Positions 13,301 through 28,064 of a DNA stretch of 64,000 bases are shown piece by piece (position 1 is the first letter of the stretch; every line of letters begins with the position of its first letter). A program made the translations under genes and the position numbers. Under the pieces are notes generated by a model. The model worked only from the letters and a program-made list of their open reading frames with translations, was not told the origin of the DNA and made no database searches. Source of the DNA: Odiellus spinosus (Eukaryota > Arthropoda > Arachnida > Opiliones > Phalangiidae); the NCBI GenBank assembly GCA_963920705.1, contig OY987234.1, positions 2,666,001-2,730,000 on the forward strand, written 5' to 3'.

Positions 13301-15290
13301 TTGGATCTACACTTGGGAAATTTGTGGATCTACACTTGGGAAATTTGTGGATCTACACTTGGAAAATTTGTGGATCTACACTTGGGAAATTTGTGGATCT
13401 ACACTTGGGAAATATGTGGATCTATACTTCTGAAATTTGTGGATCTATACTTAGGAATTTTGTGGATCTACACTTGGGAAATAGGAGGATCTGCACTTGG
13501 GAAATTTGTGGATCTTCACTTGGGAAATTTGTGGATCTACATTTGGGAAATTTGTGGATCTACACTTGAGAAATTTGAGGATCTACACTTGGGAAATTTG
13601 TGGATCTGCACTTGGGAAATTTTTGGATATGCAATTGGGAAATTTGTGGATCTGCACTTGGGAAATTTGTGGATCTTCACTTGGGAAATTTGTGGATCTA
13701 CATTTGGGAAATTTGTGGATCTACACTTGAGAAATTTGAGGATCTACACTTGGGAAATTTGTGGATCTGCACTTGGGAAATTTTTGGATATGCACTTGGG
13801 AAATTTGTGGATCTGCACTTGGGAAATTTGTGGTTCTACACTTGGGAAATTTGTGGATCTACATTTGGGAAATTTGTGGGTCTACACTTGGGAAATTTGT
13901 GGATCTACACTTGGGAAATTTGTGGATTTACACTTGGGAAATTTGTGGATCTATACTTGGGAAATTTTTGGATCTACACTTGGGAAATTTGGTGATCTAC
14001 ACTTGAAAAATTTGTGGATCTACACTTGGTAAATTTGTGAATCTACACTTGGGAAATTTGTGGATCTACACTTGGGAAATTTGTGGATCTACACTTGGGA
14101 AATTTGTGGATCTATACTTGGGAATTTTGTGGATCTACACTTGGGAAATAGGAGGATCTGCACTTGGGAAATTTGTGGATCTGCACTTATGAAATTTGTG
14201 GATCTGCACTTATGAAATTTGTGGATCTGCACTTGGGAAATTTGTGGATCTGCACTTGGGAAATTTGTGGATCTGCACTTGGGAAATTTGTGGATCTGAA
14301 CTTGGGAAATTTGTGGATCAGCACTTGGGAAATTTGTGGATCTGCACTTGGGAAAATTGTGGATCTACACTTGGGAAATTTGTGGATCTGCACTTATGAA
14401 ATTTGTGGATCTGCACTTATGAAATTTGTGGATCTGCACTTGGGAAATTTGTGGATCTGCACTTGGGAAATTTGTGGATCTGCACTTGGGAAATTTGTGG
14501 ATCTGAACTTGGGAAATTTGTGGATCAGCACTTGGGAAATTTGTGGATCTGCACTTGGGAAAATTGTGGATCTACACTTGGGAAATTTGTGGATCTACAC
14601 TTGGGAAATTTGTGGATCTACACTTGGGAAATTTGTGGATCTACACTTGGGAAATCTGTGGATCTACACTTGGGAAATTTGTGGATCTACACTTGGGAAA
14701 TTTGTGGGTCTACACTTGGGAAATTTGTGGATCTACACTTGGGAAATTTGTGGATTTACACTCGGGAAATTTGTGGATCTACACTTGGGAAATTTTTAGA
14801 TCTACACTTGGGAAATTTTTTGATCTACACTTGGGAAATTTGTGGATCTACACCTGGGAAATTTGTGGATCTACACTTGGGAAATTTGTGGATCTACACT
14901 TGGGAAATTTTTGGATCTGCACTTGGGAAATTTGTGGATCTGCACTTGGGAAATTTGTGGATCTACACTTGGGAAATTTGTGGATCTACATTTGGGAAAT
15001 TTGTGGGTCTACACTTGGGAAATTTGTGGATCTACACTTGGGAAATTTGTGGATTTACACTTGGGAAATTTGTGGATCTATACTTGGGAAATTTTTGGAT
15101 CTACACTTGGGAAATTTGTGGATCTACACTTGGGAAATTTGTGGATCTACACTTGGAAAATTTGTGGATCTACACTTGGGAAATTTGTGGATCTACACTT
15201 GGGAAATATGTGGATCTATACTTCTGAAATTTGTGGATCTATACTTAGGAATTTTGTGGATCTACACTTGGGAAATAGGAGGATCTGCAC
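9210..15290 (+). repeat. Zone B: 1,793/1,794-bp higher-order period
   Basis: Units recur at 1,793 bp (78 units with one 22-bp unit) and then 1,794 bp (78 full units). Examples are the AAATAGGAGG unit before a CTTATGAAA pair at 10,561, 12,354 and 14,148; the GATATGCAC unit near 10,200, 11,993 and 13,788; and CTTGAAAAATTTG near 10,416, 12,209 and 14,003. The 22-bp unit GGGAATTTG near 9,684 and 11,477 explains the missing base in the first interval. The stretch from about 12,796 to 13,500 does not match 11,003-11,700 but does match about 14,590-15,290, so the third copy carries a replaced segment that was then itself duplicated. Confidence 0.85.
13511..13832 (+). repeat. 161-bp micro-duplication (7 units) in zone B
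   Basis: The run GATCTTCAC, TACATTTGG, CTTGAGAAATTTGAGG, TTTTTGGATATGCA begins at 13,511 and again at 13,672, an offset of 161 bp or 7 units. The first copy carries a private substitution, GCAATTGGG instead of GCACTTGGG, near 13,632. This is the shortest clean tandem duplication I could delimit in this zone. Confidence 0.8.
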
Positions 15291-18200
15291 TTGGGAAATT
15301 TGTGGATCTGCACTTATGAAATTTGTGGATCTGCACTTATGAAATTTGTGGATCTGCACTTGGGAAATTTGTTGATCTGCACTTGGGAAATTTGTGGATC
15401 TGCACTTGGGAAATTTGTGGATCTGAACTTGGGAAAGTTGTGGATCAGCACTTGGGAAATTTGTGGATCTGCACTTGGGAAATTTGTGGATCTACACTTG
15501 GGAAATTTGTGGATCTACACTTGGGAATTTGTGGATCTACACTTGGGAAATTTGTGGATCTACACTTGGGAAATTTGTGGATCTACACTTGGGAAATTTG
15601 TGGATCTACACTTGGGAAATTTGTGGGTCTACACTAGGGAAATTTGTGGATCTACACTTGGGAAATTTGTGGATTTACACCTGGGAAATTTGTGGATCTA
15701 CACTTGGGAAATTTTTGGATCTACACTTGGGAAATTTGGTGATCTACACTTGGGAAATTTGTGGATCTACACTTGGGAAATTTGTGGATCTACACTTGGG
15801 AAATTTGTGGATCTACACTTGGGAAATTTGTGGATCTACACTTGGAAAATTTGTGGATCTATACTTCTGAAATTTGTGGATCTATACTTAGGAATTTTGT
15901 GGATCTACACTTGGGAAATAAGAGGATCTGCACTTGGGAAATTTGTGGATCTGCACTTGGGAAATTTGTGGATCTGCACTTGGGAAATTTGTGGATCTGA
16001 ACTTGGGAAGTTTGTGGATCAGCACTTGGGAAATTTGTGGATCTGCACTTGGGAATTTTGTGGATCTACACTTGGGAAATTTGTGGATCTACACTTGGGA
16101 AATTTGTGGATCTACACTTGGGAAATTTGTGGATCTACACTTGGGAAATTTGTGGATCTACACTTGGGAAATTTGTGGATCTACACTTGGGAAATTTGTG
16201 GATCTACACTTGGGAAATCTGTGGATCTACACTTGGGAAATTTGTGGATCTACACTTGGGAAATTTGTGGGTCTACACTTGGGAAATTTGTGGATCTACA
16301 CTTGGGAAATTTGTGGATTTACACTCGAGAAATTTGTGGATCTACACTTGGGAAATTTTTAGATCTACACTTGGGAAATTTTTTGATCTACACTTGGGAA
16401 ATTTGTGGATCTACACTTGGGAAATTTGTGGATCTACACTTGGGAAATTTGTGGATCTACACTTGGGAAATTTGGGAATCTACACTTGGGAAATTTGTGG
16501 ATCTACACTTGGGAAATTTGTGGATCTACACTTGGGAAATTTGTGGATCTACACTTGGGAAATTTCTGGATCTGCACTTGGGAAATTTGTGGATCTTCAC
16601 TTGGGAAATTTGTGGATCTACATTTGGGAAATTTGTGGATCTACACTTGAGAAATTTGAGGATCTACACTTGGGAAATTTGTGTATCTGCACTTGGGAAA
16701 TTTTTGGATATGCACTTGGGAAATTTGTGGATCTGCACTTGGGAAATTTGTGGTTCTACACTTGGGAAATTTGTGGATCTACATTTGGGAAATTTGTGGG
16801 TCTACACTTGGGAAATTTGTGGATTTACACTTGGGAAATTTGTGGATTTACACTTGGGAAATTTGTGGATCTATACTTGGGAAATTTTTGGATCTACACT
16901 TGGGAAATTTGGTGATCTACACTTGAAAAATTTGTGGATCTACACTTGGGAAATTTGTGGATCTACACTTGGGAAATTTGTGGATCTACACTTGGGAAAT
17001 TTGTGGATCTACACTTGGGAAATTTGTGGATCTATACTTCTGAAATTTGTGGATCTATACTTGGGAATTTTGTGGATCTACACTTGGGAAATAGGAGGAT
17101 CTGCACTTGGGAAATTTGTGGATCTGCACTTATGAAATTTGTGGATCTGCACTTATGAAATTTGTGGATCTGCACTTGGGAAATTTGTGGATCTGCTCTT
17201 GGGAAATTTGTGGATCTGCACTAGGGAAATTTGTGGATCTGAACTTGGGAAATTTGTGGATCAGCACTTGGGAAATTTGTGGATCTGCACTTGGGAAAAT
17301 TGTGGATCTACACTTGGAAAATTTGTGGATCTGCACTTATGAAATTTGTGGATCTGCACTTATGAAATTTGTGGATCTGCACTTGGGAAATTTGTGGATC
17401 TGCACTTGGGAAATTTGTGGATCTGAACTTGGGAAATTTGTGGATCAGCACTTGGGAAATTTGTGGATCTGCACTTGGGAAAATTGTGGATCTACACTTG
17501 GGAAATTTGTGGATCTACACTTGGGAAATTTGTGGATCTACACTTGGGAAATTTGTGGATCTACACTTGGGAAATCTGTGGATCTACACTTGGGAAATTT
17601 GTGGATCTACACTTGGGAAATTGTGGGTCTACACTTGGGAAATTTGTGGATCTACACTTGGGAAATTTGTGGATTTACACTCGGGAAATTTGTGGATCTA
17701 CACTTGGGAAATTTTTAGATCTACACTTGGGAAATTTTTTGATCTACACTTGGGAAATTTGTGGATCTACACTTGGGAAATTTGTGGATCTACACTTGGG
17801 AAATTTGTGGATCTACACTTGGGAAATTTGTGGATCTACACTTGGGAAATTTGTGGATCTACACTTGGGAAATTTGTGGATCTACACTTGGGAAATTTGT
17901 GGATCTACACTTGGGAAATTTCTGGATCTGCACTTGGGAAATTTGTGGATCTTCACTTGGGAAATTTGTGGATCTACATTTGGGAAATTTGTGGATCTAC
18001 ACTTGAGAAATTTGAGGATCTACACTTGGGAAATTTGTGGATCTGCACTTGGGAAATTTTTGGATATGCACTTGGGAAATTTGTGGATCTGCACTTGGGA
18101 AATTTGTGGTTCTACACTTGGGAAATTTGTGGATCTACATTTGGGAAATTTGTGGGTCTACACTTGGGAAATTTGTGGATCTACACTTGGGAAATTTGTG

Positions 18201-21200
18201 GATTTACACTTGGGAAATTTGTGGATCTATACTTGGGAAATTTTTGGATCTACACTTGGGAAATTTGGTGATCTACACTTGAAAAATTTGTGGATCTACA
18301 CTTGGGAAATTTGTGGATCTACACTTGGGAAATTTGTGGATCTACACTTGGGAAATTTGTGGATCTACACTTGGGAAATTTGTGGATCTATACTTCTGAA
18401 ATTTGTGGATCTATACTTGGGAATTTTGTGGATCAACACTTGGGAAATAGGAGGATCTGCACTTGGGAAATTTGTGGATCTGCACTTATGAAATTTGTGG
18501 ATCTGCACTTGGGAAATTTGTGGATCTGCTCTTGGGAAATTTGTGGATCTGCACTTGGGAAATTTGTGGATCTGAACTTTGGAAATTTGTGGATCAGCAC
18601 TTGGGAAATTTGTGGATCTGCACTTGGAAAAATTGTGGATCTACACTTGGAAAATTTGTGGATCTGCACTTATGAAATTTGTGGATCTGCACTTATGAAA
18701 TTTGTGGATCTGCACTTGGGAAATTTGTGGATCTGCACTTGGGAAATTTGTGGATCTGAACTTGGGAAATTTGTGGATCAGCACTTGGGAAATTTGTGGA
18801 TCTGCACTTGGGAAAATTGTGGATCTACACTTGGGAAATTTGTGGATCTACCCTTGGGAAATTTGTGGATCTACACTTGGGAAATTTGTGGATCTACACT
18901 TGGGAAATCTGTGGATCTACACTTGGGAAATCTGTGGATCTACACTTGGGAAATTTGTGGATCTACACTTGGGAAATTGTGGGTCTACACTTGGGAAATT
19001 TGTGGATCTACACTTGGGAAATTTGTGGATTTACACTCGGGAAATTTGTGGATCTACACTCGGGAAATTTGTGGATTTACACTTGGGAAATTTGTGGATC
19101 TACACTTGGGAAATTTTTGGATCTACACTTGGGAAATTTGGTGATCTACACTTGGGAAATTTGTGGATCTACACTTGGGAAATTTGTGGATCTACACTTG
19201 GGAAATTTGTGGATCTACACTTGGGAAATTTGTGGATCTACACTTGGAAAATTTGTGGATCTATACTTCTGAAATTTGTGGATCTATACTTAGGAATTTT
19301 GTGGATCTACACTTGGGAAATAAGAGGATCTGCACTTGGGAAATTTGTGGATCTGCACTTGGGAAATTTGTGGATCTGCACTTGGGAAATTTGTGGATCT
19401 GAACTTGGGAAATTTGTGGATCAGCACTTGGGAAATTTGTGGATCTGCACTTGGGAAATTTGTGGATCTACACTTGGGAAATTTGTGGATCTACACTTGG
19501 GAAATTTGTGGATCTACACTTGGGAAATTTGTGGATCTACACTTGGGAAATTTGTGGATCTACACTTGGGAAATTTGTGGATCTACACTTGGGAAATTTG
19601 TGGATCTACACTTGGGAAATCTGTGGATCTACACTTGGGAAATTTGTGGATCTACACTTGGGAAATTTGTGGGTCTACACTTGGGAAATTTGTGGATCTA
19701 CACTTGGGAAATTTGTGGATTTACACTCGGGAAATTTGTGGATCTACACTTGGGAAATTTTTAGATCTACACTTGGGAAATTTTTTGATCTACACTTGGG
19801 AAATTTGTGGATCTACACTTGGGAAATTTGTGGATCTACACTTGGGAAATTTGGGAATCTACACTTGGGAAATTTGTGGATCTGCACTTATGAAATTTGT
19901 GGATCTGCACTTATGAAATTTGTGGATCTGCACTTGGGAAATTTGTGGATCTGCACTTGGGAAATTTGTGGATCTGCACTTGGGAAATTTGTGGATCTGA
20001 ACTTGGGAAATTTGTGGATCTACATTTGGGAAATTTGTGGGTCTACACTTGGGAAATTTGTGGATTTACACTTGGGAAATTTGCTGATTTACACTTGGGA
20101 AATTTGTGGATCTATACTTGGGAAATTTTTGGATCTACACTTGGGAAATTTGGTGATCTACACTTGAAAAATTTGTGGATCTACACTTGGGAAATTTGTG
20201 GATCTATACTTTTGAAATTTGTGGATCTATACTTGGGAATTTTGTGGATCTACACTTGGGAAATAGGAGGATCTGCACTTGGGAAATTTGTGGATCTGCA
20301 CTTATGAAATTTGTGGATCTGCACTTATGAAATTTGTGGATCTGCACTTGGGAAATTTGTGGATCTGCTCTTGGGAAATTTGTGGATCTGCACTTGGGAA
20401 ATTTGTGGATCTGAACTTGGGAAATTTGTGGATCAGCACTTGGGAAATTTGTGGATCTGCACTTGGGAAAATTGTGGATCTACACTTGGAAAATTTGTGG
20501 ATCTGCACTTATGAAATTTGTGGATCTGCACTTATGAAATTTGTGGATCTGCACTTATGAAATTTGTGGATCTGCACTTGGGAAATTTGTGGATCTGCAC
20601 TTGGGAAATTTGTGGATCTGAACTTGGGAAATTTGTGGATCAGCACTTGGGAAATTTGTGGATCTGCACTTGGGAAAATTGTGGATCTACACTTGGGAAA
20701 TTTGTGGATCTACACTTGGGAAATTTGTGGATCTACACTTGGGAAATTTGTGGATCTACACTTGGGAAATCTGTGGATCTACACTTGGGAAATTTGTGGA
20801 TCTACACTTGGGAAATTGTGGGTCTACACTTGGGAAATTTGTGGATCTACACTTGGGAAATTTGTGGATTTACACTCGGGAAATTTGTGGATCTACACTT
20901 GGGAAATTTGTGGATTTACACTTGGGAAATTTGTGGATCTACACTTGGGAAATTTTTGGATCAACACTTGGGAAATTTGGTGATCTACACTTGGGAAATT
21001 TGTGGATCTTCACTTGGGAAATTTGTGGATCTACACTTGGGAAATTTGTGGATCTACACTTGGGAAATTTGTGGATCTACACTTGGAAAATTTGTGGATC
21101 TATACTTCTGAAATTTGTGGATCTATACTTAGGAATTTTGTGGATCTACACTTGGGAAATAAGAGGATCTGCACTTGGGAAATTTGTGGATCTGCACTTG

Positions 21201-24200
21201 GGAAATTTGTGGATCTGCACTTGGGAAATTTGTGGATCTGAACTTGGGAAATTTGTGGATCAGCACTTGGGAAATTTGTGGATCTGCACTTGGGAAAATT
21301 GTGGATCTACACTTGGGAAATTTGTGGATCTACACTTGGGAAATTTCTGGATCTGCACTTGGGAAATTTGTGGATCTTCACTTGGGAAATTTGTGGATCT
21401 ACATTTGGGAAATTTGTGGATCTACACTTGAGAAATTTGAGGATCTACACTTGGGAAATTTGTGGATCTGCACTTGGGAAATTTTTGGATATGCACTTGG
21501 GAAATTTGTGGATCTGCACTTGGGAAATTTGTGGTTCTACACTTGGGAAATTTGTGGATCTACATTTTTGAAATTTGTGGGTCTACACTTGGGAAATTTG
21601 TGGATCTACACTTGGGAAATTTGTGGATTTACACTTGGGAAATTTGTGGATCTATACTTGGGAAATTTTTGGATCTACACTTGGGAAATTTGGTGATCTA
21701 CACTTGAAAAATTTGTGGATCTACACTTGGGAAATTTGTGGATCTACACTTGGGAAATTTGTGGATCTACACTTGGGAAATTTGTGGATCTACACATGGG
21801 AAATTTGTGGATCTATACTTCTGAAATTTGTGGATCTATACTTGGGAATTTTGTGGATCTACACTTGGGAAATAGGAGGATCTGCACTTGGGAAATTTGT
21901 GGATCTGCACTTATGAAATTTGTGGATCTGCACTTATGAAATTTGTGGATCTGCACTTGGGAAATTTGTAGATCTGCACTTGGGAAATTTGTGGATCTGC
22001 ACTTGGGAAATTTGTGGATCTGAACTTGGGAAATTTGTGGATCAGCACTTGGGAAATTTGTGGATCTGCACTTGGGAAAATTGTGGATCTACACTTGGGA
22101 AATTTGTGGATCTGCACTTATGAAATTTGTGGATCTGCACTTATGAAATTTGTGGATCTGCACTTGGGAAATTTGTGGATCTGCACTTGGGAAATTTGTG
22201 GATCTGCACTTGGGAAATTTGTGGATCTGAACTTGGGAAATTTGTGGATCAGCACTTGGGAAATTTGTGGATCTGCACTTGGGAAAATTGTGGATCTACA
22301 CTTGGGAAATTTGTGGATCTACACTTGGGAAATTTGTGGATCTACACTTGGGAAATTTGTGGATCTACACTTGGGAAATTTGTGGATCTACACTTGGGAA
22401 AATTGTGGATCTACACTTGGGAAATTTGTGGATCTGCACTTATGAAATTTGTGGATCTGCACTTATGAAATTTGTGGATCTGCACTTGGGAAATTTGTGG
22501 ATCTGCACTTGGGAAATTTGTGGATCTGAACTTGGGAAATTTGTGGATCAGCACTTGGGAAATTTGTGGATCTGCACTTGGGAAATTTGTGGATCTACAC
22601 TTGGGAAATTTGTGGATCTACACTTGGGAAATTTGTGGATCTACACTTGGGAAATTGTGGGTCTACACTTGGGAAATTTGTGGATCTACACTTGGGAAAT
22701 TTGTGGATTTACACTCGGGAAATTTGTGGATCTACACTTGGGAAAATTTTAGATCTACACTTGGGAAATTTTTTGATCTACACTTGGGAAATTTGTGGAT
22801 CTACACTTGGGAAATTTGTGGATCTACACTTGGGAAATTTGTGGATCTACACTTGGGAAATTTGTGGATCTACACTTGGGAAATTTGTGGATCTACACTT
22901 GGGAAATTTGTGGATCTACACTTGGGAAATTTGTGGATCTACACTTGGGAAATTTGTGGATCTACACTTGGGAAATTTCTGGATCTGCACTTGGGAAATT
23001 TGTGGATCTTCACTTGGGAAATTTGTGGATCTACATTTGGGAAATTTGTGGATCTACACTTGAGAAATTTGAGGATCTACACTTGGGAAATTTGTGGATC
23101 TGCACTTGGGAAATTTTTGGATATGCACTTGGGAAATTTGTGGATCTGCACTTGGGAAATTTGTGGTTCTACACTTGGGAAATTTGTGGATCTACATTTT
23201 TGAAATTTGTGGGTCTACACTTGGGAAATTTGTGGATCTACACTTGGGAAATTTGTGGATTTACACTTGGGAAATTTGTGGATCTATACTTGGGAAATTT
23301 TTGGATCTACACTTGGGAAATTTGGTGATCTACACTTGGGAAATTTGTGGATCTACACTTGGGAAATTTGTGGATCTATACTTCTGAAATTTGTGGATCT
23401 ATACTTGGGAATTTTGTGGATCTACACTTGGGAAATAGGAGGATCTGCACTTGGGAAATTTGTGGATCTGCACTTATGAAATTTGTGGATCTGCACTTAT
23501 GAAATTTGTGGATCTGCACTTGGGAAATTTGTGGATCTGCACTTGGGAAATTTGTGGATCTGCACTTGGGAAATTTGTGGATCTGAACTTGGGAAATTTG
23601 TGGATCAGCACTTGGGAAATTTGTGGATCTGCACTTGGGAAAATTGTGGATCTACACTTGGGAAATTTGTGGATCTGCACTTATGAAATTTGTGGATCTG
23701 CACTTGGGAAATTTGTGGATCTGCACTTGGGAAATTTGTGGATCTGCACTTGGGAAATTTGTGGATCTGCACTTGGGAAATTTGTGGATCTGAACTTGGG
23801 AAATTTGTGGATCAGCACTTGGGAAATTTGTGGATCTGCACTTGGGAAAATTGTGGATCTACACTTGGGAAATTTGTGGATCTACACTTGGGAAATTTGT
23901 GGATCTACACTTGGGAAATTTGTGGATCTACACTTGGGAAATTTGTGGATCTACACTTGGGAAAATTGTGGATCTACACTTGGGAAATTTGTGGATCTGC
24001 ACTTATGAAATTTGTGGATCTGCACTTATGAAATTTGTGGATCTGCACTTATGAAATTTGTGGATCTGCACTTGGGAAATTTGTGGATCTGCACTTGGGA
24101 AATTTGTGGATCTGAACTTGGGAAATTTGTGGATCAGCACTTGGGAAATTTGTGGATCTGCACTTGGGAAATTTGTGGATCTACACTTGGGAAATTTGTG

Positions 24201-27036
24201 GATCTACACTTGGGAAATTTGTGGGTCTACACTTGGGAAATTTGTGGATCTACACTTGGGAAATTTGTGGATTTACACTTGGGAAATTTGTGGATCTACA
24301 CTTGGGAAATTTGTGGATCTACACTTGGGAAATTTGGTGATCTACACTTGGGAAATTTGTGGATCTACACTTGGGAAATTTGTGGATCTGCACTTGGGAA
24401 ATTTGTGGATCTGAACTTGGGAAATTTGTGGATCAGCACTTGGGAAATTTGTGGATCTGCACTTGGGAAAATTGTGGATCTACACTTGGGAAATTTGTGG
24501 ATCTGCACTTATGAAATTTGTGGATCTGCACTTATGAAATTTTTGGATCTGCACTTGGGAAATTTGTGGATCTGCACTTGGGAAATTTGTGGATCTGCAC
24601 TTGGGAAATTTGTGGATCTGCACTTGGGAAATTTGTGGATCTGAACTTGGGAAATTTGTGGATCAGCACTTGGGAAATTTGTGGATCTGCACTTGGGAAA
24701 ATTGTGGATCTACACTTGGGAAATTTGTGGATCTACACTTGGGAAATTTGTGGATCTACACTTGGGAAATTTGTGGATCTACACTTGGAAATTTGTGGAT
24801 CTACACTTGGGAAATTTGTGGATCTACATTTGGGAAATTTGTGGATCTGCACTTGGTAAATTTGTGGATCTGAACTTGGGAAATTTGTGGATCAGCACTT
24901 GGGAAATTTGTGGATCTGCACTTGGGAAATTTGTGGATCTACACTTGGGAAATTTGTGGATCTACACTTGGGAAATTTGTGGGTCTACACTTGGGAAATT
25001 TGTGGATCTACACTTGGGAAATTTGTGGATTTACACTTGGGAAATTTGTGGATCTACACTTGGGAAATTTGTGGATCTACACTTGGGAAATTTGGTGATC
25101 TACACTTGGGAAATTTGTGGATCTACACTTGGGAAATTTGTGGATCTGCACTTGGGAAATTTGTGGATCTGAACTTGGGAAATTTGTGGATCAGCACTTG
25201 GGAAATTTGTGGATCTGCACTTGGGAAAATTGTGGATCTACACTTGGGAAATTTGTGGATCTGCACTTATGAAATTTGTGGATCTGCACTTATGAAATTT
25301 TTGGATCTGCACTTGGGAAATTTGTGGATCTGCACTTGGGAAATTTGTGGATCTACATTTGGGAAATTTGTGGATCTACACTTGGGAAATTTGTGTATCT
25401 ACACTTGGGAAATTTGTGGGTCTACACTTGGGAAATTTGTGGATCTACACTTGGGAAATTTGTGGATTTACACTTGGGAAATTTGTGGATCTACACTTGG
25501 GAAATTTGTGGATCTACACTTGGGAAATTTGGTGATCTACACTTGGGAAATTTGTGGATCTACACTTGGGAAATTTGTGGATCTACACTTGGGAAATTTG
25601 TGGATCGACACTTGGGAAATTTGTGGATCTGCACTTGGGAAATTTGTGGATCTACACTTGGGAAATTTGGTGATCTACACTTGGGAAATTTGTGGATCTA
25701 CACTTGGGAAATTTGTGGATCTGCACTTGGGAAATTTGTGTATCTGCACTTGGGAAATTTGTGGATCTGCACTTGGGAAATTTGTGGATCTGCACTTGGG
25801 AAATTTGTGATTCTACACTTGGGAAATTTGTGGATCTACATTTGGGAAATTTGTGGATCTATACTTGGGAAATTTGTGGATCTACACTTGGGAAATTTGT
25901 GGGTCTACACTTGGGAAATTTGTGGATCTACACTTGGGAAATTTGTGGATTTACACTTGGGAAATTTGTGGATCTACATTTGGGAAATTTGTGGATCTAC
26001 ACTTGGGAAATTTGGTGATCTACACTTGGGAAATTTGTGGATCTACACTTGGGAAATTTGTGGATCTACACTTGGGAAATTTGTGGATCGACACTTGGGA
26101 AATTTGTGGATCTGCACTTGGGAAATTTGTGGATCTGCACTTGGGAAATTTGTGGATCTGCACTTGGGAAATTTGTGGATCTGAACTTGGGAAATTTGTG
26201 GATCAGCACTTGGGAAATTTGTGGATCTGCACTTGGGAAATTTGTGGATCTACACTTGGGAAATTTGTGGATCTACACTTGGGAAATTTGTGGATCTACA
26301 CTTGGGAAATTTGTGGATCTACACTTGGGAAATTTGTGGATCTACACTTGGGAAATTTGTGGATCTACACTTGGGAAATTTGTGGATCTACACTTGGGAA
26401 ATCTGTGGATCTACACTTGGGAAATTTGTGGATCTACACTTGGGAAATTTGTGGATCTGAACTTGGGAAATTTGTGGATTAGCACTTGGGAAATTTGTGG
26501 ATCTGCACTTGGGAAAATTGTGGATCTACACTTGGAAAATTTGTGGATCTACACTTGGGAAATTTGTGGATCTGCACTTGGGAAATTTGTGTATCTGCAC
26601 TTGGGAAATTTGTGGATCTGCACTTGGGAAATTTGTGGATCTGCACTTGGGAAATTTGTGGTTCTACACTTGGGAAATTTGTGGATCTACATTTGGGAAA
26701 TTTGTGGATCTACACTTGGGAAATTTGTGGATCTACACTTGGGAAATTTGGGTCTACACTTGGGAAATTTGTGGATCTACACTTGGGAAATTTGTGGATT
26801 TACACTTGGGAAATTTGTGGATCTACACTTGGGAAATTTGTGGATCTACACTTGGGAAATTTGGTGATCTACACTTGGGAAATTTGTGGATCTACACTTG
26901 GGAAATTTGTGGATCTACACTTGGGAAATTTGTGGATCGACACTTGGGAAATTTGTGGATCTGCACTTGGGAAATTTGTGGATCTGCACTTGGGAAATTT
27001 GTGGATCTGCACTTGGGAAATTTGTGGATCTGAACT
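15010..27036 (+). repeat. Zone C: first copy of a >12-kb duplication
   Basis: This 12,027-bp segment aligns in order with 46,203-64,000. The offset is 31,193 bp at the start and 36,964 bp at the end. Rare shared units confirm common descent rather than chance: CACTAGGGAAA near 15,633/46,849, CACTCGAGAAA near 16,322/47,538, CTAGGGAAATTTG near 17,221/48,414, CTTTTGAAA near 20,211/52,208, and the 22-bp CTTGGAAATTTG unit near 24,786/61,702. The left edge is sharp: bases 15,010/46,203 match, while 15,007 and 15,009 differ from 46,200 and 46,202. Internally it has its own higher-order repeats, for example a 1,333-bp offset between 17,369 and 18,702 and a 1,563-bp offset between 21,911 and 23,474. 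No gene is present. Confidence 0.9.
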
Positions 27037-28064
27037 TGGGAAATTTGTGGATCAGCACTTGGGAAATTTGTGGATCTGCACTTGGGAAATTTGTGGATCT
27101 ACACTTGGGAAATTTGTGGATCTACACTTGGGAAATTTGTGGATCTACACTTGGGACATTTTTGGATCTACACTTGGGAAATTTGTGGATCTACACTTGG
27201 GAAATTTGTGGATCTATACTTCTGAAATTTTGGATCTATACTTAGGAATTTTGTGGATCTACACTTGGGAAATAGGAGGATCTGCACTTGGGAAATTTGT
27301 GCATCTGCACTTGGGAAATTTGTGGATCTGCACTTGGGAAATTTGTGGATCTGAACCTGGGAAATTTGTGGATCAGCACTTGGGAAATTTGTGGATCTGC
27401 ACTTGGGAAATTTGTGGATCTACACTTGGGAAATTTGTGGATCTACACTTGGGAAATTTGTGGATCTACACTTGGGAAATTTGTGGATCTACACTTGGGA
27501 AATTTGTGGATCTACACTTGGGAAATTTGGTGATCTACACTTGGGAAATTTGTGGATCTACACTTGGGAAATTTGTGGATCTGCACTTGGGAAATTTGTG
27601 GATCTGAACTTGGGAAATTTGTGGATCAGCACTTGGGAAATTTGTGGATCTGCACTTGGGAAAATTGTGGATCTACACTTGGGAAATTTGTGGATCTGCA
27701 CTTATGAAATTTGTGGATCTGCACTTATGAAATTTTTGGATCTGCACTTGGTAAATTTGTGGATCTGCACTTGGGAAATTTGTGGATCTGCACTTGGGAA
27801 ATTTGTGGATCTGCACTTGGGAAATTTGTGGATCTGAACTTGGGAAATTTGTGGATCAGCACTTGGGAAATTTGTGGATCTGCACTTGGGAAAATTGTGG
27901 ATCTACACTTGGGAAATTTGTGGATCTACACTTGGGAAATTTGTGGATCTACACTTGGGAAATTTGTGGATCTACACTTGGGAAATTTGTGGATCTACAC
28001 TTGGGAAATTTGTGGATCTACACTTGGGAAATTTGTGGATCTACACTTGGGAAATTTGTGGATC

